The notes below the pieces were generated by a model. That model did not search any database. It saw nothing but the letters and a program-made list of their open reading frames with translations, and was not told the DNA's origin. 64,000 bases of DNA from Synechococcus sp. CBW1107 (GTDB lineage: Bacteria > Cyanobacteriota > Cyanobacteriia > PCC-6307 > Cyanobiaceae): NCBI RefSeq assembly GCF_015841355.1, contig NZ_CP064908.1:2542001-2606000 (forward strand), in the 5' to 3' direction. Below are positions 17,469-26,368 of the stretch, piece after piece. The translations under genes were made by a program, and so were the position numbers. The stretch's first letter is position 1; every line of letters begins with the position of its first letter.

Positions 17469-18152
17469 ATGAGCACGAAGCCTCTGGTGATCGCCCCGTC
17501 GATCCTTTCCGCTGATTTTGCCCGCCTCGGTGACGAGGTGAGGGCCGTAGACGAGGCTGGAGCCGACTGGATCCATGTCGACGTCATGGATGGCCGATTC
17601 GTTCCCAACATCACCATCGGCCCGCTGATCGTCGAGGCCCTCCGCCCCGTCACCAGCAAGCCCCTCGATGTCCACCTCATGATCGTGGAGCCCGAGCGCT
17701 ATGTGGGGGATTTCGCCAAGGCCGGCGCCGATCACATCTATGTGCAGGTGGAAGCCTGCCCGCACCTCCACCGCAACCTGGGTCAGATCAGGGACCTCGG
17801 CAAGAAGGCCGGAGCGGTGCTCAACCCCGGCACTCCGCTGGAAACCCTCGAATACTGCCTCGAGCTCTGTGATCTGGTGCTGATCATGAGCGTCAACCCC
17901 GGCTTCGGCGGCCAGAGCTTCATCCCCTCGGCGGTGGAGAAGGTGCGCCGCCTGCGCCGGATGTGCGACGAGCGCGGACTCGATCCCTGGATCGAGGTGG
18001 ACGGGGGCCTCAAGGCCAACAACACCTGGCAGGTGGTGGAAGCTGGCGCCAACGCGATCGTGGCTGGTTCGGCCGTGTTCAATGCTCCCGACTACCGAGC
18101 GGCGATCGAGGGGATCCGCCACAGCCGCCGGCCTGAGGCCGTGCTGGTCTGA
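17469..18152 (+). CDS. rpe: Ribulose-phosphate 3-epimerase
   Basis: 227 residues. Interconverts ribulose 5-phosphate and xylulose 5-phosphate in the Calvin and pentose phosphate cycles. TIM-barrel motifs: [13 protein letters not shown] with the catalytic Ser, [16 protein letters not shown] with catalytic Asp and metal His, [27 protein letters not shown], and [10 protein letters not shown] with the second catalytic Asp. The ATG at 17469 matches the family N-terminus. Placed divergently from glpX, the sugar-phosphate partner of the same pathway. Confidence 0.97.
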   Translation: MSTKPLVIAPSILSADFARLGDEVRAVDEAGADWIHVDVMDGRFVPNITIGPLIVEALRPVTSKPLDVHLMIVEPERYVGDFAKAGADHIYVQVEACPHLHRNLGQIRDLGKKAGAVLNPGTPLETLEYCLELCDLVLIMSVNPGFGGQSFIPSAVEKVRRLRRMCDERGLDPWIEVDGGLKANNTWQVVEAGANAIVAGSAVFNAPDYRAAIEGIRHSRRPEAVLV

Positions 18153-18181
18153 GCAGGGGTTCGGCACTCCGGAACGGGGAC

Positions 18182-18197
18182 CGGGCTTCGGCCCGGC
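18182..18197. terminator. Stem-loop between convergent rpe and ccsA
   Basis: A perfect 6-bp stem CCGGGC / GCCCGG closed by a TTCG loop lies in the 51-base gap between the two convergent stops, flanked by GGGA and TTCCC that could extend it with a bulge. No T tract follows on either strand, so intrinsic termination is plausible but not shown. Its symmetry would serve both genes. Confidence 0.45.
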
Positions 18198-18203
18198 TTC
18201 CCG

Positions 18204-19112
18204 TCAGGCGCCCAGGAACCAGCCGTAGCTGTGCAGGCCGATGCCCAGAAGGTTGACGCCGATGTAGCAGACGACGATCACCACCAGGCCGGCGGCCGCC
18301 ACCATGGCCGGTCGGCGTCCCTGCCAGCCCCGGCTCAGCCGGCTGTGCAGATAGGCGGCGTAGACCAGCCAGCAGATCAGGGCCCAGGTCTCCTTGGGAT
18401 CCCAGCTCCACCAGCTGCCCCATGCTTCATTTGCCCACACGGCTCCGCTGACCAGGCCCACCGAGAGCAGCAGGAAGCCCACGGTGATCGTGCGGTAGCT
18501 GAGGCTGTCGAGTTGCTCGCTCACCCCGATCGAGACGCTGCTCAGGCGCAGCTCGCCCGCATCAACGGCGAGCTTCGCCTGGCGATAGCCGCCGCTGCCG
18601 ATGGAGCTGCTGCGCAGTTGCAGGTCCTGGCCGCGATCGGTGACGAGCACCGCCACAGAGAGCAGCGATCCCACCAGGAGAGCGGCGTAGCTCACCATGA
18701 TCACGCTGACGTGCATCACCAGCCAGCTGGAGCGCAGAGCCGGCACCAGGGGGGAGGCCTCCTGCAGCCGGTCGGGCAGGGCGAAGCTGGCGAAGGCGAG
18801 GCAGCCCAGGCCCATGGGGGTGGCCGCGGCCGGCACCAGCGGACTGGCCCAGGATCGCTCCACCAGCAGCTGGGTGAGGGTGCAGGCCCAGGCCAGGAAG
18901 CAGAGGGATTCGTAGAGATTGCTGATCGGGAAGTGACCGGAGTCCCACCAGCGCAGGGTGAGCTGAGCCGTGAGGCTCAGATTGGCGGCCGCCACCAACA
19001 GACGGACCGGACTGCTGGAGCGGCCGCCGCTGAGGCTCCAGAAGGCCAGGGGCAGCGCCACCAGCAGCAGCGCGAAGGCCAGCAGGCCAAGGGAGAGAAC
19101 CGGATCGTTCAC
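18204..19112 (-). CDS. ccsA: Cytochrome c biogenesis protein CcsA (system II)
   Basis: 302-residue polytopic membrane protein, about eight helices. Part of the CcsA-CcsB haem delivery and ligation system for c-type cytochromes in the thylakoid lumen. The WWD signature is visible: [20 protein letters not shown] near residue 230. Conserved His residues lie in the flanking helices ([31 protein letters not shown]), as expected for haem ligands. It follows the Lpt permease gene on the same strand at a distance of 55 bases. The partner ccsB is not in the window. Confidence 0.93.
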   Translation of the reverse strand: MNDPVLSLGLLAFALLLVALPLAFWSLSGGRSSSPVRLLVAAANLSLTAQLTLRWWDSGHFPISNLYESLCFLAWACTLTQLLVERSWASPLVPAAATPMGLGCLAFASFALPDRLQEASPLVPALRSSWLVMHVSVIMVSYAALLVGSLLSVAVLVTDRGQDLQLRSSSIGSGGYRQAKLAVDAGELRLSSVSIGVSEQLDSLSYRTITVGFLLLSVGLVSGAVWANEAWGSWWSWDPKETWALICWLVYAAYLHSRLSRGWQGRRPAMVAAAGLVVIVVCYIGVNLLGIGLHSYGWFLGA

Positions 19113-19167
19113 AGAAGCTCGCTCTGGGCGGGGCGGATCTGCCGACCAGTCTGCCTGCAGGCCCGGC

Positions 19168-20373
19168 TCAGCGGCTGGCCTGGCGTAACAGGAGCAGCCC
19201 GAGCATCAAGCCGATCAGCACCGGAGACCAGGCCGCCAGCAGTGGGCCGAGCGTGCCTTTCACCCCCAGCGAGCTGAAGATGAACGACATCAGGTAATAG
19301 GAGAAGATCAGCAGCACGCTGATGCCGAACCCCTGGCTGCGGCTCGTGCGGGCATCGGGCCTGACCCCGAGGCTGCTGCCGATCAGGCCGAACACCAGGC
19401 AGATGGCCGGGAAGGCGAACTTCTCCTGGATGCGCACCCTCAACCGCCTTGCCTCCTTCTGATCCCCTGCTTCCCGCAGCAGAATCTCAGCACGCAGCGC
19501 CTCCGACACCGACATGCTGGCCGCATCCTTGGGCAGGGCCGCCAGCTTGAGGGGCCCCTGATCGAGCGGGTAGAGATAACGATCGAACTTGGCTGAGGTG
19601 GTGGTTTCGTTGTCGCCCACCAGCACGATCTGCCCGTCGCGGAATTCCCACATCCCCGCCTCATCGTTCCAGGTGCCCTTTTTCGCCTTGAGGATCTGGG
19701 TTCCGCTGGGACGGCTGAAATCGAGGACCGTGACTTCCTCCATCTCTCCATCCTTGAATTGCCGTGAGTAAAACAGCTGGGAGAGGTAACGTTCGCTGCC
19801 GGTCTCATCCAGCTTGCTGGGGCGACGGCTGAAGCGGGAATAAATGATGTTGCTGCCCTTCTCCGCCGCGATCGCCTTGCCCAGGGCCTGATTCAACGTG
19901 TTGGTCGCCTCAAGGTTGGCGCTGGGAACGATCAGGTCGTTGAACACGAAGGTGAGCAGGCTCATCAGCACCGCAACGACCAAAGCCGGCAGCACCATGC
20001 GCCAGGTGCTCACCCCCACGCTGCGCAGGGCGATCAGTTCGCTGTTGCTCGAGAGGGTGCTGTAGGCCAGCAGGGTGGCCATCAAGGTGGCCATCGGGAA
20101 GGACAGCACCAGGAAACCGGGCATCCGCAGGCCGAGCACCTGCAGGGCCGTGAGCAGCGGCAGACCTGATTCGGCCACTCGACGCACCAGCTCGAAGACC
20201 ACTCCCACCGAAAGTGAGACCGCCGTGAAGGCAGCGATACCGAACAGGAGCGGACCCATCAGCTCGTTGGTGAGCCAGCGATCCATCAGGGGCAGCCGCT
20301 GCCAGGAGACCATGAACGGCCTGAGCAGCCGTTGAACCGCCGGCCTGGTCTGTGTCTTGGTGGACGCGCTCAC
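19168..20373 (-). CDS. LptF/LptG-type (YjgP/YjgQ) LPS-export permease
   Basis: 401 residues with a YjgP/YjgQ pattern: N-terminal helices with [33 protein letters not shown] after the second helix, a large periplasmic beta-jellyroll region (about residues 130-300), and three C-terminal helices. Such permeases extract lipopolysaccharide from the inner membrane and pass it to LptC/LptA. Its start overlaps the lptB stop (ATGA). Only one permease gene is present here; either it works as a homodimer or the partner is elsewhere. Confidence 0.88.
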   Translation of the reverse strand: MSASTKTQTRPAVQRLLRPFMVSWQRLPLMDRWLTNELMGPLLFGIAAFTAVSLSVGVVFELVRRVAESGLPLLTALQVLGLRMPGFLVLSFPMATLMATLLAYSTLSSNSELIALRSVGVSTWRMVLPALVVAVLMSLLTFVFNDLIVPSANLEATNTLNQALGKAIAAEKGSNIIYSRFSRRPSKLDETGSERYLSQLFYSRQFKDGEMEEVTVLDFSRPSGTQILKAKKGTWNDEAGMWEFRDGQIVLVGDNETTTSAKFDRYLYPLDQGPLKLAALPKDAASMSVSEALRAEILLREAGDQKEARRLRVRIQEKFAFPAICLVFGLIGSSLGVRPDARTSRSQGFGISVLLIFSYYLMSFIFSSLGVKGTLGPLLAAWSPVLIGLMLGLLLLRQASR

Positions 20374-21098
20374 AACTGAAATCCCTCGCCCAGATAGTGA
20401 CGTCTCACCAGGGGGTCGCCGGCCACCTCCGAGGAGGGGCCCGAGGCGAGAATGCTTCCCTCGGTGAGGATGTAGGCGCGATCGGTGATGGCCAGCGTCT
20501 CGCGAACGTTGTGGTCGGTGATCAGCAGGCCCATGCCCCGCTGGCGCAGGCTGCCGATCAGAGCCTGCAGATCGGCCACCGCCAGGGGATCGACACCCGC
20601 GAAGGGTTCATCCAGCAGAAGATAACGAGGCCCGTTGCTGCCCACGGCCAGGGCCCGAGCCACTTCACAGCGTCGGCGCTCTCCACCTGAGAGCTGGAAG
20701 CCCCGGCGGTGCTGAAACCGGCTGAGATGAAACTCCTCGATCAGCTCCTCCAACCGCTGTCGGCGCATCCGCAGCGGAGTCCCGCTCTGCTGCAGGGCCA
20801 GCTGCAGGTTCTCGCGGGCCGTGAGCTGGCGGAACACACTGGCCTCCTGAGGCAGGTAGCCGATGCCCAGCCGCGCCCGTTTGGGCATCGGCAGGCCCTC
20901 GACCCGGTGGCCGTCCAGAAGCACCTGACCCCTGTCGGGCCTGAGCAGACCCGTGACCAGGTTGAAGGTGGTGGTCTTGCCTGCACCGTTGGGTCCCAGC
21001 AGACCCACCACTTCTCCGGGTTCCAGCGCCAGGCTCACCTCCTTCACCAGGGGACGGCCGCCCAGGCTCAGAGTCACGCTCTCCAGGGAGAGACTCAT
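20370..21098 (-). CDS. lptB: LPS export ABC transporter ATP-binding protein
   Basis: 242-residue ABC ATPase that powers lipopolysaccharide extraction. Walker [14 protein letters not shown] (from residue 33), signature [15 protein letters not shown], Walker [15 protein letters not shown], and the switch His in [12 protein letters not shown] are all intact. The high resemblance to the LptB subfamily includes the FAGVDP form of the Walker B. It overlaps both neighbours by four bases: the LptA-like gene upstream and the permease downstream. Confidence 0.95.
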   Translation of the reverse strand: MSLSLESVTLSLGGRPLVKEVSLALEPGEVVGLLGPNGAGKTTTFNLVTGLLRPDRGQVLLDGHRVEGLPMPKRARLGIGYLPQEASVFRQLTARENLQLALQQSGTPLRMRRQRLEELIEEFHLSRFQHRRGFQLSGGERRRCEVARALAVGSNGPRYLLLDEPFAGVDPLAVADLQALIGSLRQRGMGLLITDHNVRETLAITDRAYILTEGSILASGPSSEVAGDPLVRRHYLGEGFQL

Positions 21099-21622
21099 CG
21101 AAGCGGCGGCGTGATGGGCTGGGGTTGGGCTCCCGGCGGCTGAACCTGGGGTGCGGTCTGGATCAAAAGTTTGCTGAACACCTGCTGCCCTTCCAGGGGC
21201 TGGGCCAGGGCCCGCTCCTGCTCCACCATGTAGGTGACCCGGTCGGCCCTCAACAGGTTGCCATCGTCCTGGATCACATCCACATCCCCGCTGAGAATGA
21301 TCATCCCCTCCCGGGTGAAGTACTGAGCCTGGCGGGAGGTGGCCACCACCCGGCGGTCGGGATAAACGATCCGGACGTTGCCCGAGGCGGTGATGATGCC
21401 GGTGACGTTATCGGCCTGCTGGCGGTCGGATTCGATCGTGACCTGGCCGGTGGCGGGAGGGGTTGCCGGAGCTGCCGGCACCTGATCCGCAGCCGGACCC
21501 ACCTGATCACCGGGCTGGATCGTCTGGGCACGGCCGTTGGCCGCTGCAGCCAGCATCAGGAGCAGGGCTGCCAGGGCCGGCAGCACCGGATTTCGCCTAG
21601 GCCACAGGGGTGGTTCGGACAT
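21095..21622 (-). CDS. LptA/OstA-like periplasmic protein
   Basis: 175 residues from ATG 21622. An N-terminal hydrophobic signal ([21 protein letters not shown]) predicts export. The mature part carries an OstA/LptA domain: [25 protein letters not shown], then [28 protein letters not shown] and [12 protein letters not shown]. It would bridge LPS through the periplasm between the LptB-permease complex and the outer membrane. The tail is Pro/Gln-rich. It is coupled to lptB by an ATGA overlap. Confidence 0.82.
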   Translation of the reverse strand: MSEPPLWPRRNPVLPALAALLLMLAAAANGRAQTIQPGDQVGPAADQVPAAPATPPATGQVTIESDRQQADNVTGIITASGNVRIVYPDRRVVATSRQAQYFTREGMIILSGDVDVIQDDGNLLRADRVTYMVEQERALAQPLEGQQVFSKLLIQTAPQVQPPGAQPQPITPPLR

Positions 21623-21738
21623 CTCGACGGGGCTCACCTGGACAGTGCTCACATCTCGGAGGCAGTGATGGGTCTTGAACCCGGTCTGGTCAGGCAATCT
21701 ACGGGCCGATGCAGGAAGCCCAGCGCCCGGGCGGACGC

Positions 21739-22104
21739 TCAGGCCTGCGGCCGCAGGCCGGGAAGGGGCAGTCCTGATGGATCATCGCCTGCCTGCAGGC
21801 AGCGCAGGCGGGCGGAGCTGGTCTGGCGCAGGTGGTCGAGGTCGAGGCCGAGGGCCTCTGGACCGCAGCGGGCCAGACGGCCTACCCCTTCCCCCAGCAG
21901 GACAGTGGCGCCCCGCTGGTTGCCCCGCTCCAGATGGAGGTGGGCCACGGCGATCTGCAGCACCCCCTGGAGCACGGTCCGATCCGGACCCAGGGTTTCA
22001 TGCCACAGCTCCTCGAGCCCGTCGTGGCAGGCGTACCACTGACCGGCGTTGAAGAGATCGACCGCCTGTCGGAAGCGGGGATCGTCCTCGAGAGCCTCGC
22101 TCAA
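21739..22104 (-). CDS. DUF309 family protein
   Basis: 121-residue helical protein. The motif FNAGQWYACHDGLEELWHE at about residues 18-36 and LQGVLQIAVAHLHLERGN are typical of DUF309, whose conserved His/Glu residues could bind a metal but whose function is unknown. Its ATG overlaps the typA stop (ATGA), implying coupled translation. About 115 bases separate it from the LptA-like gene downstream. Confidence 0.8.
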   Translation of the reverse strand: MSEALEDDPRFRQAVDLFNAGQWYACHDGLEELWHETLGPDRTVLQGVLQIAVAHLHLERGNQRGATVLLGEGVGRLARCGPEALGLDLDHLRQTSSARLRCLQAGDDPSGLPLPGLRPQA

Positions 22105-23906
22105 CGCTTGGCGGGCTTCTTCGCCGGCAGCTTGCGCAGCCGGATCGATTCCGGCGTCACCTCCAGCATTTCGTCGGGGCCGATGTATTCCAGTGCCCTC
22201 TCCAGGGTCATCTGGATCGGTGACTGAAGGGTGTCGAGCACCTCGGCACCGGCGGAGCGGATGTTGGTGACCTGCTTGGCCTTGCAGACGTTGAGTTCAA
22301 GGTCGGGCGGACGGTTGTGCTCGCCGACGATCATGCCCTTGTACACCTTGGTGCCAGGGGTGATGAAGAACTGGCCCCGGTCTTCGGCCCCCTTCAGGGC
22401 ATAGAAGGTGGCAGTGCCTTCCTCGTAGGCGATCAGCACGCCATTGCGGCGCGCATCGAAATCGCCCTGCATCGGCCGGTACTCGAAGAAGGAATGGCTC
22501 ATGATCCCCTCGCCCCGGGTGGCCCGCACGAACTCGCCGCGGAAGCCGATCAGGCCCCGAGCCGGAACGACGAACTCCAGCTGGGTTCGGCCATCACTGC
22601 CGGTCTCCATGTTCTGCATCTCGCCCTTGCGCATGCCCAGCTTCTCGATGCAGCTGCCGACGGCGTCCTCGGGGACATCCATCACCAGGGTCTCCACCGG
22701 CTCGCAGGGAGTGCCATCGATCGTGCGGAAGATCACCTGGGGCTGCGACACCTGGAATTCGAAGCCTTCACGCCGCATCGTCTCGATCAGGATGCCCAGG
22801 TGGAGTTCACCACGCCCACTCACGGCGAAGCGGTCCGGGGAATCGGTGTCCTCCACCCGCAGAGCCACGTTGGTGAGCAGCTCCTTCTGCAGGCGGTCAC
22901 GTAGCTGGCGGCTGGTGACGAACTTTCCTTCCTTGCCAGCGAAGGGGGAATCGTTGACCACGAAGGTCATCTGCAGGGTGGGTTCATCCACCCGGATCAG
23001 CGGCAGGGCTTCGGGGTGATCAGGGCAGGCGATGGTCTCACCGATGTTCACCTCATCGAAACCGGCCACGGCCACCAGATCACCGGCGCGGGCCTCGGCG
23101 ATCTCCACCCGGGCGAGGCCTTCGAAGCCCAGCAGCTTGCTGATCCGCCCGCGCTTGATGCTGCCGTCGTCGCGGATGAGGGCGGCCGGCTGCCCAGCCT
23201 TGATCGTTCCGTTGTGGACCCGCCCGATCATGATCCGCCCGAGAAAATCGGAGTAGTCGAGCGTGGTGACCTGCAGCTGCAGCGGCTTTGCGGGATCTCC
23301 CACCGGCGGTGGCACGTGGCGCAGGATGGCGTCGAAGAGCGGCTTCATGGTGTCGCTCTCGGTGGCCATGTCGGGCTTGGCGTAACCGCCCATGCCGCTG
23401 CCGAAGAGATAGGGGAAGTCGCACTGGTCGTCGTCGGCGCCCAGCTCGAGGAAGAGGTCGAGCACCTTGTCGACGGCCTGCTCAGGGTCCACCCGGGCCC
23501 GGTCGATCTTGTTGACGAACACGATCGGCCGCAGTCCCTGCTCGAGGGCCTTCTTGAGCACGAAGCGGGTCTGGGGCATCGGCCCCTCGTTGGCGTCGAC
23601 GATCAGCAGCGCCCCGTCCACCATGCCGAGCACCCGCTCCACTTCACCGCCGAAATCGGCGTGGCCAGGGGTGTCGACGATGTTGATGCGGGTGCCGGCG
23701 TAGGTGACCGCCGTGTTCTTGGAGAGAATCGTGATGCCGCGCTCGCGCTCCAGGTCGTTGGAGTCCATGACGCAGGTGGGCACGGCCTCCCCTTCGCGGA
23801 AAATGCCCGATTGCTGAAGCAGGGCATCCACCAGAGTGGTCTTGCCGTGGTCCACGTGGGCAATGATCGCGATGTTGCGGATCGGTGCGCTCTGATTGGC
23901 GCTCAT
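22101..23906 (-). CDS. typA: Ribosome-associated GTPase TypA/BipA
   Basis: 601 residues from ATG 23906 ([20 protein letters not shown]); a longer open frame exists but lacks family similarity. Translational GTPase linked to stress adaptation and ribosome assembly. G motifs: [22 protein letters not shown] (switch I), [15 protein letters not shown]. Domain III/V and the C-terminal TypA domain follow ([31 protein letters not shown]). A 7-bp inverted repeat lies in its 5' leader. Confidence 0.97.
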   Translation of the reverse strand: MSANQSAPIRNIAIIAHVDHGKTTLVDALLQQSGIFREGEAVPTCVMDSNDLERERGITILSKNTAVTYAGTRINIVDTPGHADFGGEVERVLGMVDGALLIVDANEGPMPQTRFVLKKALEQGLRPIVFVNKIDRARVDPEQAVDKVLDLFLELGADDDQCDFPYLFGSGMGGYAKPDMATESDTMKPLFDAILRHVPPPVGDPAKPLQLQVTTLDYSDFLGRIMIGRVHNGTIKAGQPAALIRDDGSIKRGRISKLLGFEGLARVEIAEARAGDLVAVAGFDEVNIGETIACPDHPEALPLIRVDEPTLQMTFVVNDSPFAGKEGKFVTSRQLRDRLQKELLTNVALRVEDTDSPDRFAVSGRGELHLGILIETMRREGFEFQVSQPQVIFRTIDGTPCEPVETLVMDVPEDAVGSCIEKLGMRKGEMQNMETGSDGRTQLEFVVPARGLIGFRGEFVRATRGEGIMSHSFFEYRPMQGDFDARRNGVLIAYEEGTATFYALKGAEDRGQFFITPGTKVYKGMIVGEHNRPPDLELNVCKAKQVTNIRSAGAEVLDTLQSPIQMTLERALEYIGPDEMLEVTPESIRLRKLPAKKPAKR

Positions 23907-23935
23907 ACGGGATCTCTCGCTTAATCTTGTCGGCA

Positions 23936-23952
23936 GCAACCGAGACGGTTGC
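23936..23952 (-). promoter_or_regulatory. Inverted repeat in the typA leader
   Basis: GCAACCG and CGGTTGC form a perfect 7-bp inverted repeat around a 3-base centre, 30-46 bases upstream of the typA start. It could be a 5' UTR hairpin or a dimeric repressor site. Nothing in the sequence tells which. Confidence 0.3.
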
Positions 23953-24068
23953 AACAATCCATCACCTTATCCCAGCACCACCTGGAAGGCTCGGGCTGAA
24001 TCGGTTAAGGGACGTCCAGACCCCGGATCCCGACCAGTCAGCGTCATGATTCAGGCCAACGGGCCTGA

Positions 24069-24815
24069 TCAACGCCCCAGTTGCCGGACTGGTTCGAACA
24101 GGCGCAGGGCTTCCAGGGATCCCTCGTAGCGCCAGTGCCAGGGCTCGTAGCTCACCCCCTGGCTGTTGCCCCTTGGAAAGGACAGCTGGAAGTGGAAGCG
24201 GTTGGCATTGGCCTCGAGCCAGCGGAAGGCGGCGGTGCGGTCGAACCCCTCACTCAGATTGCTCTGGGGGCTGGCACCATCGCCCAGATCGACCGCATAG
24301 CCGGTGCTGTGCTCTGAAAAGCCGGGTGGAGCGCTCACCTGGGCCCGCTCCTGGGCGCTCTGGTTCCGCTCGGCTTTGACATCGAAGAAGAGCCCCTTCT
24401 GCAGCTCGATCGAGCGAAAGGCGCTCAGCAGACGCAGGTCGACGCCATCGGCGCTGGCGGAGCGCTGCATGGCCAGCAGGGCATCGGCGGCCTCAGGCCG
24501 AAGTTTCAGGCCGGGGGCCACCGCCTTCAGGTTGCCAGCGGCCGCTTCGGGGTACGGGAAGTGACCCAGCAGGCGACCGTCGAGGGTCTGGCGCGCCTCA
24601 AGACCAGGTACCGGTGGGGGAGCCAGCCAGCGTCTCAGGGGCTGAAGGAACAGCAGCACCCCCCCGGCCGCCAGCACCAGCAGGACCGCGGTCGTGGTGG
24701 CCACCGGCTTGAGCAGGCCCCTGCGGCGACGGCCCTCGGGCAGGGAGCGGCGTGCCACCGGCAGGTCCTCGCGCTGTTCGCCGCGCTTCAGGCGCGGCGG
24801 CCTTCGCGGTGGCAC
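24069..24815 (-). CDS. VanY-like D-alanyl-D-alanine carboxypeptidase (M15B)
   Basis: 248 residues from GTG 24815 (GAGG six bases upstream); a TTG at 24830 is an alternative. A basic cytoplasmic start and one membrane anchor (VATTTAVLLVLAAGGVLLFL) precede a periplasmic peptidase domain. Zinc and catalytic motifs of family M15 are visible: LLSAFRSIELQKGLF, FSEHSTGYAVDLG (S-x-H-x-x-G-x-A-x-D) and EPWHWRYEG. Such enzymes trim the terminal D-Ala of peptidoglycan stem peptides. Divergent from chlP. Confidence 0.85.
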   Translation of the reverse strand: MPPRRPPRLKRGEQREDLPVARRSLPEGRRRRGLLKPVATTTAVLLVLAAGGVLLFLQPLRRWLAPPPVPGLEARQTLDGRLLGHFPYPEAAAGNLKAVAPGLKLRPEAADALLAMQRSASADGVDLRLLSAFRSIELQKGLFFDVKAERNQSAQERAQVSAPPGFSEHSTGYAVDLGDGASPQSNLSEGFDRTAAFRWLEANANRFHFQLSFPRGNSQGVSYEPWHWRYEGSLEALRLFEPVRQLGR

Positions 24816-24934
24816 GCAACCTCGTAACAAACTTCGTCACAATCGTAGATGTCAGCCCTGGCCTGATCAACATCGAGCTGGGCGTGGGTGTTAGCTTCGC
24901 GCCCAAGGATCATTCCAGCGGAGCAGGTTTCAAG

Positions 24935-26341
24935 ATGTTGCGAGTCGCAGTGGTGGGTGGCGGCCCGAGCGGTTCCTGCGCAGCCGAAGTGCTAGCAAAA
25001 GCAGGAATAGAAACCTGGCTCTTCGAGCGAAAGCTTGACAATGCCAAGCCTTGTGGTGGTGCCATTCCACTCTGCATGGTCGAAGAATTCGATCTGCCCG
25101 AGTCGATCATCGACCGCAAGGTTCGCAACATGCGCATGATCTCCCCCTCCAATCGTGAGGTAGATATTCATCTTGAAAACGAGAACGAATACATTGGCAT
25201 GTGTCGCCGGGAGATCCTTGATGGATTCCTGCGCAATCGCGCCGCTGAGCTCGGCGCCCATCTGATCAATGGACTGGTTCAGTCGATCGACACCGGTTCG
25301 GCCCGCCAGGGTCCCTACACCCTCCACTACGCCGACTACTCAGGCGGTGGCCCCACCGGCGAGATCAAGAGCCTCGAAGTCGATCTGATCGTGGGTGCCG
25401 ATGGTGCCAACAGCCGCGTGGCCAAGGCCATGGACGCTGGTGACTACAACGTGGCCATCGCCTTCCAGGAGCGCATCCGCCTGCCCAAGGAGGAGATGAG
25501 CTACTACGAGGATCTCGCCGAGATGTATGTCGGCACCGACGTCTCCCCCGACTTCTATGCCTGGGTCTTCCCCAAGTACGACCATGTCGCCGTGGGGACC
25601 GGAACGATGCAGAAGAACCAGGCGCTGATCAAGAGCCTGCAGAAGGGCATCCGCAGGCGGGCAAGTGCCAGGCTGCTGCGCGGCGAGGTGATCAAGGTTG
25701 AAGCGCACCCGATTCCCGAGCATCCCAGGCCCCGTCGTGTCGTGGGACGCATGGCCCTGGTGGGGGATGCCGCTGGCTATGTCACCAAGAGTTCAGGAGA
25801 GGGGATCTACTTCGCTGCCAAGAGCGGCCGCATGTGCGCCGAGCAGATCGTTGCCGCCAGTGCATCCGGAGCGAAGATCCCCACGGAAGCGGATCTCAAG
25901 GTCTACATCCGCAAGTGGGACAAGCAGTACGGCGCCACCTACAAGGTGCTGGAGATCCTTCAGAACATCTTCTATCGCAACGACGCGGCCCGCGAAGCCT
26001 TCGTCGAGATGTGCGACGACAAGGACGTGCAGCGTCTCACCTTCGACAGCTATCTCTACAAGCGGGTGGTGATGATGAATCCCTGGCAGCAGATCAAGCT
26101 CACTCTGCTCACCCTCGGTGCCGTGCTGCGCGGCAATGCCCTGGCACCTCAGTCGTACAAGCCTGTGCCCAGCGTGGTCCGCAGCCCCGAGGAAATGGAA
26201 GCCTGGCTGGCCACCCTGGCCCAGGAAGCGGAGCAGCAGCAGGGCGTGGGCAAAGCCAGGCGGGAGCCCAAGGCCATGTCCGTGGTTGCCGACCCTCAGC
26301 AGAGCCAGGAGCGGGAACCCGTGCTGGCGGCCAAGGGCTGA
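24935..26341 (+). CDS. chlP: Geranylgeranyl diphosphate / geranylgeranyl-chlorophyll reductase
   Basis: 468-residue FAD-dependent reductase that saturates the geranylgeranyl chain to phytyl for chlorophyll, tocopherol and phylloquinone. FAD motif VAVVGGGPSGSCAAEVLAKAG at the N-terminus, PCGGAIPLCMVEEFDLP, a second FAD motif IVGADGANSRVAKAM, and ALVGDAAGYVTKSSGEGIYF. I use ATG 24935; the open frame continues upstream but without family similarity. The C-terminal 50 residues are a Gln/Glu-rich tail of low complexity. Convergent with glyS. Confidence 0.96.
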   Translation: MLRVAVVGGGPSGSCAAEVLAKAGIETWLFERKLDNAKPCGGAIPLCMVEEFDLPESIIDRKVRNMRMISPSNREVDIHLENENEYIGMCRREILDGFLRNRAAELGAHLINGLVQSIDTGSARQGPYTLHYADYSGGGPTGEIKSLEVDLIVGADGANSRVAKAMDAGDYNVAIAFQERIRLPKEEMSYYEDLAEMYVGTDVSPDFYAWVFPKYDHVAVGTGTMQKNQALIKSLQKGIRRRASARLLRGEVIKVEAHPIPEHPRPRRVVGRMALVGDAAGYVTKSSGEGIYFAAKSGRMCAEQIVAASASGAKIPTEADLKVYIRKWDKQYGATYKVLEILQNIFYRNDAAREAFVEMCDDKDVQRLTFDSYLYKRVVMMNPWQQIKLTLLTLGAVLRGNALAPQSYKPVPSVVRSPEEMEAWLATLAQEAEQQQGVGKARREPKAMSVVADPQQSQEREPVLAAKG

Positions 26342-26361
26342 GGCGGGTGGCCGGTCCCGCC
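26342..26361. terminator. Stem-loop between convergent chlP and glyS
   Basis: GGCGGG and CCCGCC form a 6-bp stem around an 8-base loop directly after the chlP stop, in a 27-base gap between convergent genes. No T tract follows. Confidence 0.3.
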
Positions 26362-26368
26362 CGGCCCC

